Source: Phycisphaerales bacterium UBA1845 (lineage in GTDB: Bacteria; Planctomycetota; Phycisphaerae; UBA1845). Taken from it: 18,159 bases of DNA. The stretch is taken from assembly GCA_002338715.1 (NCBI GenBank), contig DDIR01000001.1, positions 18,183-36,341 of the forward strand, written 5' to 3'. Position 1 is the first letter of the stretch. Every line of letters begins with the position of its first letter. The translations under genes were made by a program, and so were the position numbers. Below, piece by piece: positions 7,887 through 14,720 of this stretch. Under the pieces are notes generated by a model that was not told the DNA's origin, made no database searches, and saw nothing but the letters and a program-made list of their open reading frames with translations.

Positions 7887-9128
7887 ATGCACCTTCTCTT
7901 GGTTGATCCCGCGCAGCGACTGGCGCCAGACGTTCAGACGAAACTCTGTGGACGCGGTCACTTCGTCGAAGTTTCCCCCGATTATGCGTCCGCCTTGGCG
8001 CGGGCGAAGGATCAGTCATTTGATGCGCTTCTGTTGTCGGCTCCGGATAGCGCTTCTGACGCCTTGAGAGGAACCTTCGGTGATCTCGTGCGCCATGTCG
8101 ACATGAGTGCGACGACCACGATCATCATGGGCGGATCGGAAGGGTTCGTGAATCACTGCGACGGTCATTGCATCGATTATGCCGATGTGGACATGTCGCT
8201 CGACGAACTGCAGGGGCGGTTGGCAACGATTGAATTGTATCAGCGCCGCGTTCATTCGATGGAGAACGACCTGGCCAACATGCACCGGTTGTTCAAACAG
8301 CTCAACGTGCAGTTTGCCCAGGTGGATCAGGAGATGCGGTTGGCGGGTCGGTTGCAGTCTGCGTTCCTGCCGCAGCACGTGGAAAACGTGGGGCTGGCGC
8401 ATTTTGCCGCGATGTACAGACCAGCCACTTTCGTCTCGGGCGACATCTACGACATCTATCGCGTGGATGAAGATCACGTTGCGTTTTATGTCGCTGACGC
8501 GGTGGGGCACGGGATGGCCGCCAGCCTGCTGACGATGTTCATCAAAAATGCGGTGACCTCCAAGAACGTTCACGATCAGGGCTACACGATCTACTCACCG
8601 GGTCAGACGCTGGGCATGTTGAACTCGAAGTTGGTCGAGCAGCATCTGCCCAACAGCCAGTTTGTGACGGCTGGGTTTTTGCTGCTCAACATCAAGACGC
8701 TCGAATTGCAGTTTGCCCGAGCCGGTCATCCGTATCCGTTCCATTGCTCGGTCGATGGTTGTCTCACGGAGTTGAAGTCGGGCGGGGGGCTGCTGGGGAT
8801 TTTTGACGAGCAGGACTTCGAAACGCAATCTGTGACGCTTCGTCCGGGTGAGAAGATCATCCTTTACAGCGACGGTGTCGAACTCGGGTTCGCCGAGTCG
8901 AAAGAACGCGCTGACGAATATTGCCACTATCGCAACGTGCTCAACGAAATCGCCCATCTGTCAGCCGACGCGCTGGTGCATTCCTTCGCCGAATCGCTGG
9001 ATGCCGAGTCCGGATCGCTTAATCCGCGCGACGATGTGACGCTGGTCGTGCTGGAAATCGCGGACGAGTCAGCCGGCACCCCGAAAAAGCGTGCGGTGGT
9101 TTTCGGTGATACGATTGCCCAGGCCTGA
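7887..9128 (+). CDS. PP2C/SpoIIE-type serine phosphatase with degenerate receiver domain
   Basis: A 413-residue cytoplasmic regulator of RsbU/SpoIIE type, expected to dephosphorylate a serine/threonine on an anti-sigma-antagonist-like partner. Residues 1-112 have the length and pattern of a response-regulator receiver (LLLVD start, FDALLL strand, DYADVDMSLDEL end). However, the phosphoacceptor position is S51, the acidic pair reads DP, and the conserved lysine is V101, so it should not accept phosphate. A helical, probably coiled-coil linker spans about 113-160. The phosphatase domain has SGDIYD (D186), ADAVGHG (D204), ARAGHPYPF, ILYSDG (D329) and RDDVTLVVLE (D382/D383), so the metal-binding aspartates are all present and it should be active. 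No partner STAS or anti-sigma gene is adjacent. Confidence 0.92.
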   Translation: MHLLLVDPAQRLAPDVQTKLCGRGHFVEVSPDYASALARAKDQSFDALLLSAPDSASDALRGTFGDLVRHVDMSATTTIIMGGSEGFVNHCDGHCIDYADVDMSLDELQGRLATIELYQRRVHSMENDLANMHRLFKQLNVQFAQVDQEMRLAGRLQSAFLPQHVENVGLAHFAAMYRPATFVSGDIYDIYRVDEDHVAFYVADAVGHGMAASLLTMFIKNAVTSKNVHDQGYTIYSPGQTLGMLNSKLVEQHLPNSQFVTAGFLLLNIKTLELQFARAGHPYPFHCSVDGCLTELKSGGGLLGIFDEQDFETQSVTLRPGEKIILYSDGVELGFAESKERADEYCHYRNVLNEIAHLSADALVHSFAESLDAESGSLNPRDDVTLVVLEIADESAGTPKKRAVVFGDTIAQA

Positions 9129-9160
9129 TGCACCGTGCCCGCAGCCCGCGATCAGACTTT

Positions 9161-9211
9161 GATTGCCCCTGTTTGGATTGCCCCTGTTTGGATTGCCCCT
9201 GTTTGGATTGC
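9161..9211. repeat. 15-bp tandem repeat
   Basis: GATTGCCCCTGTTTG occurs three times without any mismatch (9161-9205), followed by a partial GATTGC copy. It sits in the 178-bp gap between the phosphatase and the first glycosyltransferase gene. One frame would encode repeated IAPVW, but that short ORF looks non-coding. Confidence 0.9.
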
Positions 9212-9306
9212 ACTGGGCGGCTTGGTCCGTGACAATGCGTTGGACGCAACTGATCTGAAGCTGTTGTCACGACGAACCCAAGAATGCGCGGTGGCTTTGA
9301 GCATCC

Positions 9307-11331
9307 ATGTCTTCCCCTGAAACTCCTCCACAACCAGACGAGTCGCTGGAACTCAAAGCGGATGGGCCGGAAAGTCCGTCCCGATGGTCGGGTGTTGATT
9401 GGGCTTGGTTGATCGCGGTGACGTTGGTCGCGCTGGTCATCCGTTTGATCTACAACCACCAATTGCAAAGCAGTCCATTCTTCGACCACCCGTCAATCGA
9501 CGCAAAGCTGCACGTGGATTGGGCCACCGCCATTGCTGAAGGGCGCAATTTGTTTGAAGGCGTCTACCCGCGGGCGCCGCTCTACCCGTGGCTTCTGGGA
9601 ATCTTGTACTCAATTGTTGGCGTCGACTTTGTGATTCCGCGCGTGCTCGCAGCGATCATGGGTGCCGGCAGTTGCGGGCTGCTCTATGCGATCGCCCATC
9701 GATACTTCGGTCGATGCGTGGCTGTGCTGGCTGGACTCGTCGCGGCGACGTACTGGGTGTCGGTATTTTTCGACGGCGAACTGCTGGTTGAACCGCTGAC
9801 TGTTTTTCTGAATCTGCTGGGGCTTTGGCTACTGGTTCGCATTGAGCGGCCGGGGTTGGCGTCGTGGGCGCTGGCTGGCGTTTGCTTTGGGCTGTCGGCG
9901 CTGAATCGGCCCAACGTGTTGCTGGTGGTTCCGGTGTTGGCGTGTTGGCCCATCGTGACATATGGGTTGAAGCAGTGGCGCGAGTGGTGGCTGCGGGTGC
10001 TGGCATTTGGCGCTGCGTGCGTGATCGTGATTTTACCGGTGACGGTGCGGAACTATGTCAAAGGTGGTGAAGCCGTTTTGATCGCGTCGAACGGTGGGTT
10101 TAACTTTTACATCGGTAACAATCCGCAGTCCGATGGAATGATGGCCGTCCTGCCTGGCGTGAGGCCCGACTGGTGGGGCGGGATGCAGGATGCGGCATCG
10201 ATCGCGCAAGCCAATATGGGGAGGAAGTTGTCGGCTGGCGAGGTGTCGAGTTTCTATTATCGCGCGGCACTACGATTCATGCGTGATCAGCCGAGGCAGG
10301 CATTTCGTTTGATGATGCACAAGCTGCGGTACTTCTGGAACGATGTCGAAGTTCCGAATCCCCACAATCTGTATTTCTTCGCGGACAAATACACGCCGAT
10401 CGTTCGATTCCTGCCGGTGAGTTTTGGGCTGCTCGTTCCGTTTGCGTTTGTCGGTGTGTTGCTGTCAGGCCGGCGCCGGCTTGTCGGGCAGTTTCCGCTA
10501 TGGGGATACGGTTTGGCGTACATGGTTGGGATTGTGGCATTTTTTGTGACGTCGCGTTTTCGACTGCCCATCGTACCCATCGTGATTCTGTACGCCTCAT
10601 TCGGGCTTGTCGAATTGCTGCGATCGATCGCGAATCGCAAGTGGATTTTGTCGGCGGCGTGCGTGTTGGCGGTCGTGTTGCTTTGGCCGTTCCTGCACAC
10701 CGAGGACATCGCCGGGCTGAAGGATCATGCGGTGTCGTATTGCAAAGTTGCGCGGGCACTGGGCGAGCAGAAGCGTTTTGAAGAAGCGGAAGCCGCGTGC
10801 CGCAGTGCGATCGAGAAAGAACCTGAAAATCCGCTCGCCTATGAGGTCGAAGGGGAATTGAAGCTTGCTCAGAACGATCTTCGCGGCGGAATCCAAAGTC
10901 TGAAGCGAGCGATTGAGCTGGATGCCGATCGTCCGGTCTATGGAATGCTGACCGACGCGCTGATCGCGACCAATAGACTTAGCGAGGCGCGACGTGTTTT
11001 GGAGCAGGGCGTTATAGCGCTCCCCGGCCAAGTCGAGTTGAAATTCCGATTGGCGTGGCTTCTGTCGACGTGTTCGAATGTGCGGGTGCGTGATGGAGAA
11101 GCCGCCCTGAAGATCGCCAACGATGCACTGGAAAGTCAACAGCTTTTGGTTCCGCTGCTCGATGCGAAGGCGGCTGCCCTTGCGGAACTGGGCCGATACC
11201 AGGAGGCAACCGTCGTCGCGAAGTCGGCGCTCGATTCCGTCGGAATGTCGCGGGAAGAAATCGCGATTCGCAGGGCAATATCCGAACGCATCAAGCTCTA
11301 TGATAGCGGTCGGCCTTTTCGAGATCGTTGA
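9307..11331 (+). CDS. GT-C (family 39-like) membrane glycosyltransferase with C-terminal TPRs
   Basis: A 674-residue inner-membrane enzyme expected to transfer a sugar from a polyprenyl-phosphate donor on the periplasmic side. After a polar N-terminus, TM1 is at about 33-49. A loop with acidic residues D60, D65 and D71 follows, in the position of the GT-C catalytic aspartate, then AEGRNLFEGVYPRAPLYPWLLG and about ten more TM helices up to residue 464. The segment RNYVKGGEAVLIASNGGFNF, ending in YIGNNP (about 248-273), is typical of bacterial family 39-like proteins. Residues about 475-665 form TPR-like helical repeats (EAEAACRSAIEKEPENPLAY and similar). The acceptor is unknown. The start ATG 9307 has only a weak ribosome site. 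The next gene, also GT-C-like, begins 34 bp after its stop and is probably in the same operon. Confidence 0.85.
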   Translation: MSSPETPPQPDESLELKADGPESPSRWSGVDWAWLIAVTLVALVIRLIYNHQLQSSPFFDHPSIDAKLHVDWATAIAEGRNLFEGVYPRAPLYPWLLGILYSIVGVDFVIPRVLAAIMGAGSCGLLYAIAHRYFGRCVAVLAGLVAATYWVSVFFDGELLVEPLTVFLNLLGLWLLVRIERPGLASWALAGVCFGLSALNRPNVLLVVPVLACWPIVTYGLKQWREWWLRVLAFGAACVIVILPVTVRNYVKGGEAVLIASNGGFNFYIGNNPQSDGMMAVLPGVRPDWWGGMQDAASIAQANMGRKLSAGEVSSFYYRAALRFMRDQPRQAFRLMMHKLRYFWNDVEVPNPHNLYFFADKYTPIVRFLPVSFGLLVPFAFVGVLLSGRRRLVGQFPLWGYGLAYMVGIVAFFVTSRFRLPIVPIVILYASFGLVELLRSIANRKWILSAACVLAVVLLWPFLHTEDIAGLKDHAVSYCKVARALGEQKRFEEAEAACRSAIEKEPENPLAYEVEGELKLAQNDLRGGIQSLKRAIELDADRPVYGMLTDALIATNRLSEARRVLEQGVIALPGQVELKFRLAWLLSTCSNVRVRDGEAALKIANDALESQQLLVPLLDAKAAALAELGRYQEATVVAKSALDSVGMSREEIAIRRAISERIKLYDSGRPFRDR

Positions 11332-11365
11332 ATGCGGCATGGCTTGGTGCGGCAGAAGTTAATGC

Positions 11366-13120
11366 ATGGAAACAAATCCCACAAAACTTGATGCAACCGA
11401 AAGTCACTCCGCTCACCGGATGTCTTCGCATATGCTGGCGCTTGCAGCGTTCTTGTTGGTGACTTGCGTGTACGTGGTGACGTTGGCGAATTTGCCGAGA
11501 GAGGGCTTTTGGATCGTCGACAACGGATGCAAGTTCGTGCAGATGGAAAGCATCATCCGCAGCGACTACACCGACTACGCCATCGATTGGCCCGGGTCTG
11601 CGATCGACCCTGAATACAAGTACAGCCCGCTGATTCCGCGCTTCGGTCACGTGATCGACGGCAAGCTGTATGGCACGTTCGCCCCTTTTTTTCCGCTGAT
11701 TTCGACGATCCCATATCGCCTTTGGGGGATGACAGGGCTCTATGTGATTCCGCTGTTGGGCGTGTTGTTGACGCTGGTTGCCGTATGGAAACTTGCATCG
11801 ATCCTGATTGGCGAGCGCCGTGAGTTGCGGATCGTGCCTGCGCTGGCGATTGTGCTGGTCGGATTGGGGACGCCGGTCTGGTTTTACAGCGTTGAATTCT
11901 GGGAACACACACCGGGCACGGGGTTGGCGTGCTGGGCGTTTGTGTTTTTCTTTTTGTACATGCGCGACTCACGCGTGGTCTGGGCGGCGCTTACCGGTTT
12001 GGCGTGTGCGGCTTCGATTTATTTTCGCGACGATCTATACGTGTTGACGGCAGTATTGGCCGTCGGGATGGCGCTGGTTGACCCGAAGAAATGGCATCGC
12101 GCGGTGGTGTTTGGTGTGGTGGCCGCGATTGCACTTGTGCCTTTGTGGTGGTTTCAATGGAAGGTGTTGGGTAATCCGCTGGGGCATCACTTCGCGCCGA
12201 CCGAAGCCGACGGTGTGGCGCAGAATGGTTTCTTTCAGGACCGTTGGCTGGTGCTTCGACATTTGTTTTTCGATGTCGGAAGTTCGGGGTTGTGGTCGCT
12301 TCTGTTTACCGTGCCGATTTTTGTGCTTTGGCTTCGTCGGATGGTGTCGGCAGATAGTGGTCAATCCGGTGCGTCATCGATAGCGATTTTGGCTTACTTT
12401 GGACTCGTCGGAGGGGCGGCGGTCCTTTATTTTCAGGCAATTGCGCCGAGTCCGCCGATTTGGCTGTTGACGAGCAACAGCCTGTTTGCCGCGTGCCCGT
12501 TGCTGGTTTTGGCATTTGCAAAATCGGGCGGGGTGGCAGGTGAAGGCGATCGATGGATCCGCGTCAGCTTGCGTGTGCTGTTGGTGTATGCATTGCTCTA
12601 CGCTCTGCTATCACCAGAGATTCATGCGAAGGGTGTGCATTGGGGATGTCGGTATCTGCTGACGTTGTATCCACTGCTGGCTGTGTTTGCGGCGCACCAT
12701 GTGGTGGCTTGGTGGTGTGGGGCGGATCGCCGGTTTGCATTGGATCGTATAGCCGTCGTGCTTGTCTTCGGGCTGTCGATCGGAGCGCAGGTTTATGCAT
12801 TGCGGCTGATGTCGACGATGAAGGACTTTCGGGTGCGACTCAATGCCGCGGTCACGCAGGAGTCTGAGGACACCATCATCGCCAACAGTTGGTGGATCCC
12901 GATGGAACTCTACAACTGCTTCGGGTCGAAGACGATCTATCTGGATCGCGCGTCGCAGGATCATGCAGCGCTTTTTCGGCGGTTGTATCGGTCGGGTGTG
13001 CGGAAAGTAACGCTGCTGCATTCACCGCCGCGCCCAGACGCGATCGAGAAGGGGCACACCGTTTTGCACGATCAATTGGGGATGTTTGCCGTGGAGCTGG
13101 AGACGGTGCGGCTGCCTTAA
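11366..13120 (+). CDS. multi-pass membrane protein, probable GT-C glycosyltransferase
   Basis: The 584-residue product has TM1 at about 24-41, then a loop with D52 in VDNGCK, where GT-C enzymes carry a catalytic acid. About ten further hydrophobic segments follow, and a soluble C-terminal part of about 110 residues (SWWIPMELYNC onwards). The overall pattern (loop, KLYGTFAPFFPL, EFWEHTPGTGLACWAFVF, a GCRYLLTLYPLLAVF stretch late in the protein) resembles uncharacterised bacterial relatives of mannosyltransferase and arabinosyltransferase families. I cannot name the donor or acceptor. Starts at 11420 and 11432 are alternatives that would trim the polar N-terminus; none has a strong ribosome site. 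It is 34 bp behind the TPR-bearing enzyme, so a joint role in glycosylating a lipid, protein or polysaccharide is likely. Confidence 0.75.
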   Translation: METNPTKLDATESHSAHRMSSHMLALAAFLLVTCVYVVTLANLPREGFWIVDNGCKFVQMESIIRSDYTDYAIDWPGSAIDPEYKYSPLIPRFGHVIDGKLYGTFAPFFPLISTIPYRLWGMTGLYVIPLLGVLLTLVAVWKLASILIGERRELRIVPALAIVLVGLGTPVWFYSVEFWEHTPGTGLACWAFVFFFLYMRDSRVVWAALTGLACAASIYFRDDLYVLTAVLAVGMALVDPKKWHRAVVFGVVAAIALVPLWWFQWKVLGNPLGHHFAPTEADGVAQNGFFQDRWLVLRHLFFDVGSSGLWSLLFTVPIFVLWLRRMVSADSGQSGASSIAILAYFGLVGGAAVLYFQAIAPSPPIWLLTSNSLFAACPLLVLAFAKSGGVAGEGDRWIRVSLRVLLVYALLYALLSPEIHAKGVHWGCRYLLTLYPLLAVFAAHHVVAWWCGADRRFALDRIAVVLVFGLSIGAQVYALRLMSTMKDFRVRLNAAVTQESEDTIIANSWWIPMELYNCFGSKTIYLDRASQDHAALFRRLYRSGVRKVTLLHSPPRPDAIEKGHTVLHDQLGMFAVELETVRLP

Positions 13121-13128
13121 GTAATCTC

Positions 13129-13146
13129 GATTCGGTTCGGCGAATC
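13129..13146. terminator. weak hairpin between convergent genes
   Basis: GATTCG, six-base loop, CGAATC lies 9 bases after the plus-strand glycosyltransferase stop and 47 bases beyond the ssnA stop on the other strand. There is no T-run on either side, so it is only a possible two-way stop. Confidence 0.25.
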
Positions 13147-13192
13147 TTCGTCGCTGACATTCTCATCGCCAACGAATCCCCACGAAATGCCT

Positions 13193-14524
13193 TTAGAATC
13201 GCTCCCACATCCGCGCGGAAAGTTCCCGCGCCTTCGCAAACACTTCGCGTTCATCGACACCAACGATTGCACCATCGCGCAGCCGCCAAGCCCCATCGAC
13301 CATCACCGAATCCACCCGCGCATTCGGCAATCCAAACAGCACATGCCCGAGAAAATTCTCCGACTTAAGCGGCGTCGGTGACAGATAATCCATCAGCACC
13401 ACATCCGCTTTCGCGCCAGCCGCCAACCGCCCGACATCCCACCCCAGACACCGCCGCACGATTTCACGGTTGTTTTGCAGCAAAAGCGTCCCAGCCTCCA
13501 TAAACCCAACGCGCGGATCGCCCGTCCCGTGCTTGTGCAGCAAGTTGACGGCCCGCACATCATCGAGCATCGTCGCCGACATCCCGTCGGTCCCCAGCCC
13601 CACGCAGACGCCCGACGCCAGCATCCGCTGAATGTCAGCCCGGCCCACCGCGTTGTTCATGTTCGACTGCGGATTGTGCACGACGCACGTTGACGTGTCC
13701 GCAAGCAGTTCATGCTCACTGTCGTCAAGGTGAATACAGTGCGCACAAATCGTATCCGACTTCAACACACCGGCGTCAGCCAACCGCTCGACAACCCGCT
13801 TGCCGCAACGCTTCAAACTGTTGGCAGGATCGAATTCGGATTCGGACACGTGGATATGAAAACCGCGCGACCGATTAGCCATCGCGTCGACGCAGCCGGC
13901 CAACAAATCTTCATCGAGCGTCATCGAAGCGTGCAAGCCGAACATCCCGCGGGCCAACCCATTCGGTTTCGCGTCGGTACTTTTCATAAAGGACAGATTT
14001 TCTTCGACACCTTCGTTCGCAATCGCCTGACCATCGCGGTTGGAAACCTCGTAGCACAACCCGCAGCGTACGCCAACGTCGCGCGACGCATTTGCAATCG
14101 CATCGAGGCTGCCGGTCACCGCATTGGGCGAGGCGTGGTGATCGATGATCGTGGTCACACCGGCTCGAATCGCCCGCGTCATCGCGACGAGTGCGCTGTA
14201 GCGAACGTCATCGAGCGTCAGCACCTTATCCAGCGCCCACCACAACCTTTTCAGGATTTCCTTGAAGTTCGCCGGCGGCGGATCGTGCGGACTCAGTCCA
14301 CACGCGAACGTGCTGTAGAAATGATTGTGCGCATTGATGAAACCGGGAAGGATCAGCCGGCCACCCGCGTCGACGACCTCTCCATCCATCGCTCCGGCAT
14401 CAGATCGCGGACCAACCCACTCGATCTCAGCCCCACGCACCTTGACGGCACCGTCTTCGATCACGCGCGTCGCGTCGTCGAGCGCGACAACGGTCCCGCC
14501 GGTTATCCAAATTGAATCACCCAT
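13193..14524 (-). CDS. ssnA: SsnA-type aminohydrolase
   Basis: A metal-dependent amidohydrolase of the ATZ/TRZ and guanine-deaminase branch, 443 residues against about 442 in E. coli SsnA. It shares with that protein the segments HNHFYS, LWWALDK, IDHHASP, GVEEN, SNMNN, GTDG and DYLSPTPL...N..GH..FG. Expected metal and catalytic residues are all visible: H66 and H68, H225 and E228 in HIHVSE, H262, and D313 in GTDG. The beta-barrel composite domain is formed by both ends. The start at 14524 has GAGGTGA 6 bases upstream. It diverges from the YgfK-type gene; in E. coli ygfK and ssnA are neighbours in a purine/urate degradation cluster. A deaminase acting on a purine-derived substrate is likely, but the substrate is not visible in sequence. 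Confidence 0.9.
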   Translation of the reverse strand: MGDSIWITGGTVVALDDATRVIEDGAVKVRGAEIEWVGPRSDAGAMDGEVVDAGGRLILPGFINAHNHFYSTFACGLSPHDPPPANFKEILKRLWWALDKVLTLDDVRYSALVAMTRAIRAGVTTIIDHHASPNAVTGSLDAIANASRDVGVRCGLCYEVSNRDGQAIANEGVEENLSFMKSTDAKPNGLARGMFGLHASMTLDEDLLAGCVDAMANRSRGFHIHVSESEFDPANSLKRCGKRVVERLADAGVLKSDTICAHCIHLDDSEHELLADTSTCVVHNPQSNMNNAVGRADIQRMLASGVCVGLGTDGMSATMLDDVRAVNLLHKHGTGDPRVGFMEAGTLLLQNNREIVRRCLGWDVGRLAAGAKADVVLMDYLSPTPLKSENFLGHVLFGLPNARVDSVMVDGAWRLRDGAIVGVDEREVFAKARELSARMWERF

Positions 14525-14720
14525 GGGCTTTCACCTCACATCGATCCATCCATTCAATTGCGAATACCTAACTCTAGCCCAAATCCACGTGCGGCGGAAC
14601 CATGCAGCGATTCTGCACGGACGGCTTATGGCCAATACCTTTATGCGCCTTGCAGATGTTGGTAACATTGGGTTTGCACGTTGGCCAACAGCACGTAACC
14701 CAAGTGGAATCGAACGCCCG
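14525..14720. promoter_or_regulatory. divergent ssnA/ygfK intergenic region
   Basis: These 196 bases should hold both promoters. I find no clear -35/-10 pair. A 10-bp palindrome, GTTGGCCAAC, is at 14680-14689, 31 bases before the chosen ygfK start, and could be an operator. The plus-strand frame of ygfK stays open through this region to ATG 14523, but the extra 66 residues do not look like the family N-terminus. Confidence 0.3.
14531..14537 (-). promoter_or_regulatory. ribosome binding site of ssnA
   Basis: Read on the minus strand this is GAGGTGA, 6 bases before the ATG at 14522-14524. It is among the strongest ribosome sites in the window and supports the chosen start. Confidence 0.8.

Noticed and set aside
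9135..9320. ORF encoding an IAPVW pentapeptide repeat
   Set aside because: No ribosome site, it overlaps the next start, and the repeat is explained as a 15-bp DNA minisatellite.
13712..14515. 267-codon plus-strand ORF opposite ssnA
   Set aside because: Antisense shadow of a strongly conserved enzyme; no family resemblance.
14325..14720. Upstream extension of the YgfK-type protein
   Set aside because: The part before 14523 is antisense to ssnA and low in complexity. The stretch 14523-14720 does not resemble the family N-terminus.
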